64,000 bases of DNA from Pseudomonas plecoglossicida NBRC 103162 = DSM 15088. GTDB taxonomy: Bacteria > Pseudomonadota > Gammaproteobacteria > Pseudomonadales > Pseudomonadaceae. Where the stretch lies: the NCBI RefSeq assembly GCF_000730665.1, contig NZ_BBIV01000003.1:1-64000 (forward strand). Reading direction: 5' to 3'. The translations under genes and the position numbers were made by a program. The notes beneath the pieces were generated by a model that ran no database searches, had not been told where the DNA came from, and saw nothing but the letters and a program-made list of their open reading frames with translations. Below are positions 48,261 through 56,949 of the stretch, one piece after another (within the stretch, counting starts at the first letter, position 1; each line of letters opens with the position of its first letter).

Positions 48261-48615
48261 TCTCATGACCGGGTGTGTAGGAAATTGCCTACACGCGGCT
48301 CCTGGAGAGTGCCGGCAGCTCTGCCGCAGGCCTTGTGCGCTGGCACCTCCATGTACTACTAGAGCAAACGCTCTGTTAACCCTGCGATGACTGAAGCTAG
48401 CCGCTTTTGCCGCAATCGCAAATTTTTCACAAGAATATTCAGTTTTATCAGCTTCTTTTCTAGTTGCCCGACAGCTGCTAGTTTTCAAAGGTAAGGTCTA
48501 TAGAAAAAGTGGTTATGAGCACCGCTCGTTCAATAACCCTTATATATGTAAACTGCACCCATATTGGCCGTCAGGGCCGTTACAAACGCATGACAACAGG
48601 TAAAAAAGGAGCCCC

Positions 48616-50043
48616 ATGAGCGAACCAGGACATAAGCTACGCCTTGGTGCATTGATCGCGCTGGTGGTCGGTTCGATGATTGGCGGCGGGATCTTCTCGC
48701 TGCCGCAGAACATGGCGGCACGCGCCGATGCCGGTGCGGTGCTGATTGGCTGGGGGATCACGGCGGTCGGCATGCTGGCGCTGGCGTTCGTGTTCCAGAC
48801 CCTGGCCAACCGCAAGCCTGAGCTGGACTCCGGGGTGTATGCCTACGCCAAGGCCGGCTTTGGCGAGTACATGGGCTTTTCCTCGGCCTGGGGATACTGG
48901 ATCAGCGCCTGGCTGGGCAACGTCGGCTACTTCGTGCTGCTGTTCAGCACCCTGGGCTTCTACTTTCCGATTTTCGGTGAAGGCAACACGCCGGTCGCCA
49001 TCGGCTGCGCCTCGGTGCTGCTGTGGGCCGTGCATTTCCTGGTGCTCAGGGGCATCAAGGAAGCGGCGTTCATCAACCAGGTGACCACCGTGGCCAAGGT
49101 GGTGCCGCTGCTGATCTTCATCGTCATCGCCGCCTTTGCCTTCCGTGCCGACATCTTCACCCGCGATATCTGGGGCCTGAGCAACCCTCAGTTCGGCAAT
49201 GTGCTGGACCAGGTACGCAACATGATGCTGGTGACGGTGTTCGTGTTCATCGGCATCGAAGGTGCCAGCGTGTATTCGGGGCGGGCCCAGCATCGCTCGG
49301 ACGTCGGCAAGGCCACGGTGATCGGCTTTGCCGGGGTGCTGGCACTGCTGGTGCTGGTCAACGTGCTGTCGTTGGGGGTGATGACCCAGCCTGAGCTGGC
49401 CAATCTGCAGAACCCGTCGCTGGCCTCGGTGCTCGAGCACATCGTCGGCCCCTGGGGCGCGTTGCTGATCAGTATCGGCCTGGCCATTTCGCTGCTGGGA
49501 GCCTTGCTCTCGTGGGCGCTGTTGTGCGCCGAGATTCTCTACGCCACGGCACGGGACAAGACCATGCCGCGCTTCCTGGCCAGGGAAAACGCCAACCATG
49601 TACCGGCCAACGCCCTGTGGCTGACCAACTGCATGATCCAGGGTTTTCTTCTGATCACGCTGTTTTCGGCGGGCACCTACACCAGCCTGATCTACCTGGC
49701 CTCGTCGATGATCCTGGTGCCTTACCTGTGGTCGGCTGCCTATGCGGTGCTGCTGGCCGTGCGCGGCGAAAGCTACACCGGGCAGCCGGCGCTGCGGCGC
49801 AAGGACCTGCTGGTGGGGGCGGTGGCGCTGGTGTATGCGGTGTGGCTGTTGTACGCCGGCGGTCTGAAGTACCTGTTGCTGTCGGCGCTGCTGTATGCGC
49901 CGGGGGTGATCCTGTTCGCCCGGGCCAAGCGTGAGCAGGGGCAGACCCTGTTCACCACCTGGGAGAAGCTGATATTCGCGGCGGTGCTGGCCGGGGCGGT
50001 GCTGGCGGCCTACCTGCTGTGGTCAGGGCTGCTGAGCTTGTGA
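48616..50043 (+). CDS. Second ArcD-type amino acid antiporter
   Basis: A 475-residue APC-family transporter of the same length as ArcD. Most blocks are identical to it (GSMIGGGIFSLPQNMAA, GYWISAWLGNVGYFVLL, NVLSLGVMTQPELA). It is divergent from arcDABC, so it is under separate control. It is probably an arginine/ornithine or related basic amino-acid antiporter. Differences cluster in the loops and the C-terminal third. The last 21 nt overlap the end of the convergent ybaN-like gene. Confidence 0.9.
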   Translation: MSEPGHKLRLGALIALVVGSMIGGGIFSLPQNMAARADAGAVLIGWGITAVGMLALAFVFQTLANRKPELDSGVYAYAKAGFGEYMGFSSAWGYWISAWLGNVGYFVLLFSTLGFYFPIFGEGNTPVAIGCASVLLWAVHFLVLRGIKEAAFINQVTTVAKVVPLLIFIVIAAFAFRADIFTRDIWGLSNPQFGNVLDQVRNMMLVTVFVFIGIEGASVYSGRAQHRSDVGKATVIGFAGVLALLVLVNVLSLGVMTQPELANLQNPSLASVLEHIVGPWGALLISIGLAISLLGALLSWALLCAEILYATARDKTMPRFLARENANHVPANALWLTNCMIQGFLLITLFSAGTYTSLIYLASSMILVPYLWSAAYAVLLAVRGESYTGQPALRRKDLLVGAVALVYAVWLLYAGGLKYLLLSALLYAPGVILFARAKREQGQTLFTTWEKLIFAAVLAGAVLAAYLLWSGLLSL

Positions 50044-50436
50044 CCCGGCAGGGCAGGGGTGTTCCGGGCGGGACCAGATCCACAGGTTGCCCAGGGTCAT
50101 GCCGGCAATGGCCAGAAACACCGGCCAGTGATGTTCGAGGAAGGTCAGCATCAAGCCCGCGCACAGCAGCATGCTGACGGTGGCGCTGACCTTCGCCCGG
50201 CGCTGGATCACCTTGCCGTTGCGCCAGTTGTACAGGATCGGCCCGAACAGCCGGTGGTTCTCCAGCCAGGCCGACAGCCGTGGTGAACTGCGGGTCGCGG
50301 CCCAAGCGGCGAGGAGGATGAACTCCGTGGTCGGCAGGCCAGGGATGACGATCGCCACCAGGCCGATGCCCAGGCTCACATAGGCCAGGATGCCGTACAG
50401 CAGGCGCGACAGTTTCGAGGGGGCGGGTCGGGTCAT
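50023..50436 (-). CDS. YbaN/DUF454 inner-membrane protein
   Basis: A 137-residue membrane protein with about three to four helices. The DUF454 signature GIGLVAIVIPGLPTTEFILLAAW is near residues 22-45. Function is unknown. It begins 53 nt after hemO in the same direction, so it likely belongs to the haem operon. Its 3' end overlaps the convergent transporter gene. Confidence 0.85.
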   Translation of the reverse strand: MTRPAPSKLSRLLYGILAYVSLGIGLVAIVIPGLPTTEFILLAAWAATRSSPRLSAWLENHRLFGPILYNWRNGKVIQRRAKVSATVSMLLCAGLMLTFLEHHWPVFLAIAGMTLGNLWIWSRPEHPCPAGSQAQQP

Positions 50437-50489
50437 GGTCTCTTTCGTAAAACGGTCCGGCCACCGGAGGGGTGGCCGGGTGAGGCGTG

Positions 50490-51083
50490 TCAGGCCAGCG
50501 CAGCGTCCGCAGCGTAGGCATGCTTGAGCAGTTCGGTGAAACGCTCGAAGGCAGCGACTGCGCCACGTTCGGCAGCAGCGTCGTCTTCGGCCGACAGCGC
50601 CAGGCCATCGAGGATACGGGTGAACTGCTTCCAGCCTTCGGCACGACCACCGGCCGGTTCGCCGAGGTGGCGGGCGCCGAAACTGTCGGACAATTCCAGC
50701 GCCACGGCACGCTTGATCAGAAACGCGGCGCCCAGTTTGGAGCCTTCGGAGACGAAGATCCAGCCCAATGCTTCACCCAGGCTGGGGTTCTGCAGTGCAC
50801 CGGGTACCGCTGCCGGCACTTCGGTGTCGAGGTCGGCGAGGTCCAGGCGAGCCTGCTCGGCGCGGCAGCGCTCGGCCAGGTCGGGGACGATGGCGATCAG
50901 CTGCGGATCGGTATAGAGGGCCTGCAGTTCGGACTGGAACAGGTACTGGGCGACGACGAAGCGGGCAAAGCTTTCGCGGCTGTCGAACGGTTTGTGCGAC
51001 TTGACCAGGGCGTCGAGTTCGGTGTGCGGGGCGTGGGTGACCTGGTTGAGGCGTTGCGAGCGCAGGGCGGGGCGGTCGGTCAT
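50490..51083 (-). CDS. hemO: Haem oxygenase (HemO/PigA type)
   Basis: A 197-residue haem oxygenase that opens haem to biliverdin, CO and iron. The proximal haem-ligand histidine is probably H20 in THAPHTELDAL. ALGWIFVSEGSKLGAAFL is the distal-helix glycine motif region (about residues 104-121). It resembles P. aeruginosa PigA in length and sequence. It is downstream of a TonB receptor and sigma/anti-sigma genes, completing a haem uptake-and-use cluster. Confidence 0.95.
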   Translation of the reverse strand: MTDRPALRSQRLNQVTHAPHTELDALVKSHKPFDSRESFARFVVAQYLFQSELQALYTDPQLIAIVPDLAERCRAEQARLDLADLDTEVPAAVPGALQNPSLGEALGWIFVSEGSKLGAAFLIKRAVALELSDSFGARHLGEPAGGRAEGWKQFTRILDGLALSAEDDAAAERGAVAAFERFTELLKHAYAADAALA

Positions 51084-51174
51084 GGGGTGTCCTTGGGAAA
51101 TGAGGGCGTCTAGTGACAAGACGAAACAGCGGGGTCGGGACAGTAAAAAAACTGCGGTCTTGTGTTGATTCTTC

Positions 51175-51208
51175 TGACCTCATCGCCGGCTTGCCTGCGA
51201 TGAGGTCA
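51175..51208. repeat. Perfect 12-bp inverted repeat, REP-derived
   Basis: TGACCTCATCGC and GCGATGAGGTCA flank CGGCTTGCCT, a REP core. It sits just after the haem receptor stop. It may act as a terminator or an RNA-stabilising hairpin between receptor and hemO, but no T tract follows. Confidence 0.7.
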
Positions 51209-51215
51209 GTGCAAA

Positions 51216-53804
51216 TCAGATGTCCCACACCACATTGATGGCAAAGTTGCGCCCCGGCATGGTCAGGCGGTCGAGGTTGGCCGGCTGGGTCACGCCTGCC
51301 TCGCCCTGGCCGTCGTAGGCACGCACTGAATCCCACTGCCAGTATTTCTTGTCCGTGAGGTTGTAGAGACCCGCATTGACCGTGACGTCATCGGTCACCT
51401 TGTAGAAGCCCGACAGATCCAGCACGCCGTAGCCCGGGGTGCGGAACTTGCTGCTCGAACCATCTGGGGCGAAGAAGTTGGTGTCGTCGACACGGGTCTT
51501 GCGTTTGACCAGTGTCCAGCTCAGCAGGCCGCCATAATTGGCCTGGTCATAACCCAGGCCGAACACGCCGGTCAGCGGATTGACGCTGTTCAGCGGCGCG
51601 CCGGTGTCATCGTTGCGGCCATTGGCGTAGGCAATGGACGCTTGGCTGTACAGGCCATTCGGTGCGCCGAAGCGGTCCAGGTTCAAGCGCCCCTTGACCT
51701 CGGCGCCCTTGATGGTGGCGTGCTTGATGTTGTTGGCCGTGAACGTGTTGCCCAGGTTGGCGCTTTGCACCGCATCTTCATCGATGAAGTCGCGGTACTT
51801 GTTGTAGAAGACTGCCACGTCGAAATTGCCGGCATCGAAGTTGCCGCGCAGGCCGGTCTCGTAGCTCTTGCTCTTTTCCGGCTCAAGGTCTGGGTTGCCT
51901 ACGACGCGATAACCTTCGCCCAGGTTATCGAAGCGGCCATACATCGACTTGGCCGTGGGTGTGCGGAAGCCCTCGGCGTATTGGCCGTACCAGGTGTAGT
52001 TGTCGTCGAAGGCATAGGTCAGGCCAAACTTCGGCGACACGCGGTGCCACTTCTTGTCCGAATCGTCGAGGCTGGTGGGGCTGGCGCCGCCGGAAGTCTG
52101 CAAGCCACGCAGGAACTCGTTGGTGAACTCCGGCTCCATGCGCGTGTAGTCGTAGCGGGCACCCGGCAGGAAGGTCCAGTTGTTCCAGCGGATTTCATCC
52201 TGCACGAACAGGCTGTAGGTGTTGACTGTCGGGTCCGGGAAGTCGCTGACCAAGGCTTGGGTATCGGGGACGCTGATCTGGCCGATGGCCCGGCAACTAC
52301 CGCCAACCTCCAGGCAGGTGCCGGTGCCACTGCGCGAGCCGGTGACCTTCTCGTGCCTGAGGGTGGTGCCGTAGGTCAGCAAATGGTCGGTTGCGCCGAT
52401 GCTGAAGGCTTTGTCCAACTGGGCATCGAAGACCCAGAGCCGGTCCTTGTAGGTGGTGTCGCGGGTACGAAAGACCGTGCGGGAGAAGGGGACGTAGACT
52501 TCCTCGGTGTGCTGGTCGGTCTTGGCGATCTGATAGTTCAGGCTCCACTTGATGTGGTCGGCCAGCGCCGACTCGAGGCCGAACTCATGGTTGATGCCGA
52601 AGCGTTCGCGGGTCACCGTGTCGTTGCCCATGCGGCTGCGGTACATGCCCATGCCGACGCCACCGTTGAACGGCCCCCCGACGGCACTGAGGATGTTCTG
52701 GTCGCGGTCATCCTTGTAGCGCTCGTAGGTGAACCCCAGGCGCGCATCGTCGGCGTAGTCCCAGCCCAGCTTGGCCAGCACGTTGGTGGTACGCACGTCC
52801 TGCGGGTTGGCTTCGGTCCGGGACAAGCCGCTGCCGCCATGCTCGCCGTAGGATTCGGTTTCGTGGCCATTGCGCTGGCTCAGGTGCAGCAGGCCGTCAA
52901 AATCGCCCTGGCGGCCGGCCACGGTGGCGGAGGTCAGCCAGCTGTCGTCGGCCGAGCTGTAGCCGGTCTTCAGGCGTGCACCCACATCCTTGCCGGGCTT
53001 GATGATGTCGTCCGGGTCGAGGGTGAAATAGCTCACCGCGCCGCCAATGGCGTTGCTGCCGTACAGCACCGAAGCCGGGCCGCGGAGGATTTCCACGCGC
53101 TTGACGATCTCGGGGTCGACGTAGTTGCGCTGGGTCTGGGCGTAGGGGCCGTAGAAGAAGCTGTCAGGGATCGACACACCGTCGATCTGGGTGAGTACGC
53201 GCTCGCCGTCGATACCGCGAATGTTGTAGCCGTTCAGGCCACTGCGCTGGCCGGTGCCGGCCACCGAGACGCCCGGCTCGTAGCGCACCAGGTCGTGGAT
53301 GTCGTTGACGTTCTGCCGGTCCAGTTGCTCGCGGGTCTGCACGCTGACGGTGCTGGGTACCTGGCTGACGTCCTGGGCGCTGCGGGTGGCGCTGACGGTC
53401 ATCTGCTGCAGGGCGATGGCGTTGCCTGCCGACTGACGTTCCAGCACCACATTGCCGTTGCCGATCTTGCGGTAGTTCAGGCCGGTGCCCTGCAGCAACT
53501 GTTTCAACGCAGCTTCCGGCGCCAGGGCGCCGCGTACGCCCGGCGATGCCACACCTTCGGCGAGTTCGGCACTGAAGCCGACCTGCCAGCCAGTCACCTG
53601 GCTGAAGGCGTTGATGGCTTCCACCAGCGGTTGCTGGGCGATGTTGAAGCGGTAGTCGCCCATGCGCTTGCTGCTGGCCTGGGTAGGCTCCGCGGCGAGG
53701 GCCGGCAGGCTGCAGGCACCACTGGCGAGCAATGCCAGGGTCAGCAGGGACAGTTGTCCTGTACGGCGGGGAAGAGTGGACGGGCGTGTTGGACCTGTGG
53801 ACAT
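51216..53804 (-). CDS. TonB-dependent haem receptor with STN signalling domain
   Basis: An 862-residue outer-membrane receptor. A signal peptide ends near ALAAEP (about residue 38). An STN domain (about residues 50-115, YRFNIAQQPLVEAINAFSQV) can signal to the FecR-type protein encoded next door. The plug follows (about residues 130-245, NVNDIHDLVRYEPGVSVAG and EILRGPASVLYGSNAIGGAV), then a beta barrel ending in aromatic VVWDI. The plug pattern and hemO neighbour indicate the haem/haemoglobin receptor family, similar to Pseudomonas HxuA; siderophore uptake is less likely. It is 132 nt upstream of hemO. Confidence 0.88.
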   Translation of the reverse strand: MSTGPTRPSTLPRRTGQLSLLTLALLASGACSLPALAAEPTQASSKRMGDYRFNIAQQPLVEAINAFSQVTGWQVGFSAELAEGVASPGVRGALAPEAALKQLLQGTGLNYRKIGNGNVVLERQSAGNAIALQQMTVSATRSAQDVSQVPSTVSVQTREQLDRQNVNDIHDLVRYEPGVSVAGTGQRSGLNGYNIRGIDGERVLTQIDGVSIPDSFFYGPYAQTQRNYVDPEIVKRVEILRGPASVLYGSNAIGGAVSYFTLDPDDIIKPGKDVGARLKTGYSSADDSWLTSATVAGRQGDFDGLLHLSQRNGHETESYGEHGGSGLSRTEANPQDVRTTNVLAKLGWDYADDARLGFTYERYKDDRDQNILSAVGGPFNGGVGMGMYRSRMGNDTVTRERFGINHEFGLESALADHIKWSLNYQIAKTDQHTEEVYVPFSRTVFRTRDTTYKDRLWVFDAQLDKAFSIGATDHLLTYGTTLRHEKVTGSRSGTGTCLEVGGSCRAIGQISVPDTQALVSDFPDPTVNTYSLFVQDEIRWNNWTFLPGARYDYTRMEPEFTNEFLRGLQTSGGASPTSLDDSDKKWHRVSPKFGLTYAFDDNYTWYGQYAEGFRTPTAKSMYGRFDNLGEGYRVVGNPDLEPEKSKSYETGLRGNFDAGNFDVAVFYNKYRDFIDEDAVQSANLGNTFTANNIKHATIKGAEVKGRLNLDRFGAPNGLYSQASIAYANGRNDDTGAPLNSVNPLTGVFGLGYDQANYGGLLSWTLVKRKTRVDDTNFFAPDGSSSKFRTPGYGVLDLSGFYKVTDDVTVNAGLYNLTDKKYWQWDSVRAYDGQGEAGVTQPANLDRLTMPGRNFAINVVWDI

Positions 53805-53929
53805 CGAAAGCGCTCCCTGACGCGCAAACTGTTATAGGTATGACCGTTCCTGTTTTGAAACAAGAATCAGTTGCATTGGCTATAACGAGACGGGCGGGGG
53901 AGCGCGATCGCGTAAAAATAATTTTCAGG

Positions 53930-54892
53930 TCAGTTGAGGATGACCACGGCCGGGTATTCGTGCAGCTGCGCTGAAGTGATGTGGGCCAGTGCGCGCAAGG
54001 TCTCCAGTGGTTGGTCGAGGCGGTAGTTGCCGGTCACGGCCATGTCGTCGAGGTGGTCGTTGCGGTTGATGATCCACCCTGGGTAATAGCGGCGCACTTC
54101 CGCCAGTACCTGGCTCAGCGGGCAGTTCTCGAACACCAGCCGGCCTTCGACCCAGGCCAGATCCTTGCGCATGTCCGGGCGCTGGCGCTGGCCGAAGCCT
54201 TGCGGGCCGACGCTGATGCTGTCGCCGGCGCTGAGGCGAATGTGCTGGTCGCTGGCGGCCTGCAGGTCGACGTCACCGCGTTGCACCCGCACCTGCGCCT
54301 CGCCATCGAGGTAGCGCACGGCGAAATCGGTGTCGCGTACCTGCGCGCGCAGCGGCCCGGCCTGTACCTCCAGGGGCAGTTGCGCGCCACCCGCCACCTG
54401 GAAGTACGCCTCGCCTTGCAGCAGGCGCGCCACCTGGCGGCCCTCTCGCACGTCGCTGGCGAACGCCGAGTCGGTATTGAGCAACACCTTGGCACCGTCA
54501 TCGAGCTGCAGGCGCTGGCGCTCGCCGACCACGGTCAGGTGGTCGGCCTGCAGGCGCATCGGTAGGTTGCCGAAGGTGAACAGCCCGACCAGCAGCACGG
54601 CTGCGGTGGCCAGTGGTTTCCAATGGCGACGCAGGCGCCCTCGCACGGAGCGCCGCCGGTCCAGGTGCATCCGGGTGGCGGCCTGGCGCAGGGGCGCGCC
54701 ATTCCACAAGGCTTCGGCCTCGACGTAGGCCTTGGCGTTTTCCGGGGCCGCACTGAGCCACTGCTCGAAGGCCAGGGTATCGGCGTCGGTGGCGCATTGC
54801 AGGCGAACGAGCCAGTCCAGTGCCTCGTCCATCGCACGGGCGCGGGCGTCGGGCCCGTCGGCAGGCGGGCGAGTGACAGGGCTGTCGGTCAC
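53930..54892 (-). CDS. FecR-type anti-sigma/transmembrane sensor
   Basis: A 320-residue cell-surface-signalling regulator. The cytoplasmic N-terminus has the FecR_N-type pattern EALDWLVRLQCATDADTLAFEQWL. One membrane helix lies near residues 95-110 (PLATAAVLLVGLFTFG). The periplasmic FecR domain follows (RQRLQLDDGAKVLLNTDSAF). It is expected to bind the receptor STN domain and control the ECF sigma factor upstream. Gene order sigma-FecR-receptor is standard. Confidence 0.92.
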   Translation of the reverse strand: MTDSPVTRPPADGPDARARAMDEALDWLVRLQCATDADTLAFEQWLSAAPENAKAYVEAEALWNGAPLRQAATRMHLDRRRSVRGRLRRHWKPLATAAVLLVGLFTFGNLPMRLQADHLTVVGERQRLQLDDGAKVLLNTDSAFASDVREGRQVARLLQGEAYFQVAGGAQLPLEVQAGPLRAQVRDTDFAVRYLDGEAQVRVQRGDVDLQAASDQHIRLSAGDSISVGPQGFGQRQRPDMRKDLAWVEGRLVFENCPLSQVLAEVRRYYPGWIINRNDHLDDMAVTGNYRLDQPLETLRALAHITSAQLHEYPAVVILN

Positions 54893-54982
54893 GGTGGGTC
54901 CTTGAATGGATTTTTTCGAATGATCAAGGCTAAGGCGCCGTGTGGCAAGGGCTTCGGCTCACTCAGGTGGCCGGCGGTCAAG

Positions 54983-55495
54983 TCATTCGAGGCGGTCGGC
55001 CACGCCCATGCAGATGCCCATGATCAGCTTCAGTTCTTTCTGCACCGTGCTGGCCGACACCTTGAGCTGTTCGGCGATCTCCAGGTAGCTGGCGCCGTGC
55101 AGGCGGCTGAGGATGAAGATCCGCTGCTGGCGCTCGGTCAGCTGGTTGAGGCTGACGCTCAGATGCTCGAGCAACCGTTCGGCGTGCGCGGCGTCTTCGC
55201 TGCTGCTCAGTGGGGCCGCGACATTGTGCAGGACCTCGTCGGGCACATCGTCCACCAGCATGCGCGATTGCACCCGGCGCGTGCGCAGATGGTCCAGGGC
55301 CAGGTTGCGGGCGGTCTGGAACACGAAGGGTTCGAGATGTTCGATGGGTCGTTCGCCGAGCGCGCGGGATACCCGCAGGTAGGTTTCCTGCAGCAGGTCC
55401 TCGGCGGTGCTGGGGTTGCCCACCATGCGCTGCAAGGTACGCAGCAGGGGAAGGCGCTGGACGAGGAAGACGGAATTGAACCGGGACTGACTCAC
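54983..55495 (-). CDS. ECF sigma factor (FecI-like)
   Basis: A 170-residue extracytoplasmic-function sigma factor. Region 2 contains AEDLLQETYLRVSRAL (about residues 31-46), and region 4 contains the HTH GASYLEIAEQLKVSASTVQKEL. It is activated by haem signalling through the FecR-type protein, and directs transcription of the receptor gene. A Fur box lies about 25-45 nt upstream of its start codon. Confidence 0.93.
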   Translation of the reverse strand: MSQSRFNSVFLVQRLPLLRTLQRMVGNPSTAEDLLQETYLRVSRALGERPIEHLEPFVFQTARNLALDHLRTRRVQSRMLVDDVPDEVLHNVAAPLSSSEDAAHAERLLEHLSVSLNQLTERQQRIFILSRLHGASYLEIAEQLKVSASTVQKELKLIMGICMGVADRLE

Positions 55496-55520
55496 GGGGG
55501 GACCTGGCCGACGAAAGGTG

Positions 55521-55539
55521 AATGATAATGCTTATCATC
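55521..55539. promoter_or_regulatory. Fur box upstream of the ECF sigma gene
   Basis: ATGATAA-TGC-TTATCAT is a perfect inverted repeat close to the Fur consensus GATAATGATAATCATTATC. Its position just upstream of the sigma gene predicts iron repression of the whole haem system. Confidence 0.82.
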
Positions 55540-55604
55540 TTGTCTGTAGGTCAAGTCTGGAAGTGTTAGGAAAAGGTAAAGATTGTAGTGGGCCGGGCTG
55601 GCCT

Positions 55605-55670
55605 CATCGCCGGCAAGCCGGCTCCCACAGGCTCGATGGGGGCCTTGTGGGAGCCGGCTTGCCGGCGATG
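55605..55670. repeat. Inverted REP pair
   Basis: CATCGCCGGCAAGCCGGCTC and its inverse ending CCGGCGATG flank a 20-nt spacer. Both copies are intact. It lies after gap and before the haem sigma region. Confidence 0.9.
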
Positions 55671-55683
55671 GGGCCAGTGAAGA

Positions 55684-56685
55684 TCAGCGGGCGCTGCACA
55701 ACGCCAGGCAGTTGTCCAGCATGCGGTTGGAGAACGCCCATTCGTTGTCGTACCAGGCCAGTACCTTGAGCATCCGCCCATTGGCGCGGGTGTGGTTGGC
55801 ATCGAAGATCGACGACAGCGGGTTGTGATTGAAGTCGCACGACACCAGTGGCAAGGCATTGTAGCCAAGGACCTTGGAGTGCTGGCTGGCCTCCAGGAAC
55901 AGCTGGTTGACCTGCTCGACGCTGGCCTCGCGCCTGAGGTTGACGGTCAGGTCCACCAGCGACACGTTGATCACCGGCACGCGCACCGACATGCCAGTCA
56001 GCTTGCCAGCGAGCTCCGGCAGCACCAGGCCCACGGCCTCGGCGGCGCCGGTCTTGCTCGGAATCATCGACTGGGTGGCGGAGCGGGCACGGTACGGATC
56101 GCTGTGGTAGACGTCGGTCAGCACCTGATCGTTGGTGTAGGCATGGATGGTAGTCATCAAGCCTTGCTCGATGCCGAACTCGCGGTGCAGCACCTGGGCG
56201 ATCGGCGCCAGGCAGTTGGTGGTGCAGGAGGCATTGGAAATGACCTGGTGCGAAGCGCGCAGGATGTCGTGGTTGACCCCGTACACTACCGTGGCGTCGG
56301 CGCCCTTGGCCGGTGCCGAGACGATCACCTTGCCAGCCCCCGCCGCCAGGTGCGCAGCCGCCTTGGCGCGGTCGGTGAACAGCCCGGTGCATTCGAACAC
56401 CACATCGATCGCCTCGGCCTTCCAGGGCAGTTCGGCCGGGTTGCGGATGGCGCTCACGGCGATGCGGTCACCGTTTACCGTCAGGCTCTCGTGATCGGCC
56501 TCGACCGATGCAGCGAAGATGCCGTGGACGCTGTCGAACTTGAGCAGGTGGGCGTTCATCGCACTGTCGCCCAGGTCGTTGATGGCGACGACCTGCAGGT
56601 CCTGGCGGTAGCCTTGGGTATACAGTGCGCGCAGGATGTTGCGCCCGATGCGGCCGAATCCGTTGATGGCGATGCGTAGGGTCAT
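55684..56685 (-). CDS. gap: Glyceraldehyde-3-phosphate dehydrogenase
   Basis: A 333-residue NAD-type GAPDH. The nucleotide-binding start [14 protein letters not shown] and the catalytic C154 in SNASCTTNC are intact. It acts downstream of the Entner-Doudoroff aldolase. The ATG at 56685 is used; 17 extra codons upstream are open but not family-like. It is divergent from edd, with a shared region bearing two HexR-type operators. Confidence 0.96.
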   Translation of the reverse strand: MTLRIAINGFGRIGRNILRALYTQGYRQDLQVVAINDLGDSAMNAHLLKFDSVHGIFAASVEADHESLTVNGDRIAVSAIRNPAELPWKAEAIDVVFECTGLFTDRAKAAAHLAAGAGKVIVSAPAKGADATVVYGVNHDILRASHQVISNASCTTNCLAPIAQVLHREFGIEQGLMTTIHAYTNDQVLTDVYHSDPYRARSATQSMIPSKTGAAEAVGLVLPELAGKLTGMSVRVPVINVSLVDLTVNLRREASVEQVNQLFLEASQHSKVLGYNALPLVSCDFNHNPLSSIFDANHTRANGRMLKVLAWYDNEWAFSNRMLDNCLALCSAR

Positions 56686-56749
56686 GGCAGTACCTCTGGC
56701 AGTCGGAGTGAAACCTGTGGCACAAAGAAGCTTCACTGAAACGGTTTTG

Positions 56750-56764
56750 TTGTTGGAATTACAA
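56750..56764. promoter_or_regulatory. HexR operator near gap
   Basis: TTGT-N7-ACAA matches the HexR operator pattern TTGT-N7/8-ACAA known for P. putida gap/edd/zwf promoters. About 65-79 nt upstream of the gap ATG. Confidence 0.78.
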
Positions 56765-56811
56765 GATTATTCACTGAGCGATAGAAAACAAGCCTTTTTG
56801 CTGGCAGTATT

Positions 56812-56827
56812 TTGTTTAAACATACAA
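56812..56827. promoter_or_regulatory. HexR operator near edd
   Basis: TTGT-N8-ACAA, the second HexR-type site in the gap/edd region, about 125 nt upstream of the edd ATG. Release by KDPG would induce both genes. Confidence 0.78.
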
Positions 56828-56949
56828 CGAGCGGTCGGGCAGGCCGCCTCCTTCGTAGCGTCGGGCCCTCTACCTTGAGCCTAGGTCGCAATCGTTTGGA
56901 GGGGAAATGCCGGTCAAACCGCCCTAATCGTTAGCCTGGAGTCCAGTAC

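Larger units (their letters stand above)
48187..48615. other. Divergent region between the two arcD genes
   Basis: A 429-nt gap. It holds the ANR box and -10 of the arc operon near its left end, and the promoter of the second arcD-like gene near the right end (AAAAGGAG ribosome site just before 48616). The middle is AT-rich with no family-like ORF. A poor ANR-like sequence (TTCAG-TTTT-ATCAG) near 48449 was not accepted. Confidence 0.6.

Noticed and set aside
48435..48470. Second ANR box for the divergent arcD-like gene
   Set aside because: TTCAG-TTTT-ATCAG breaks the essential TTGA core in one half.
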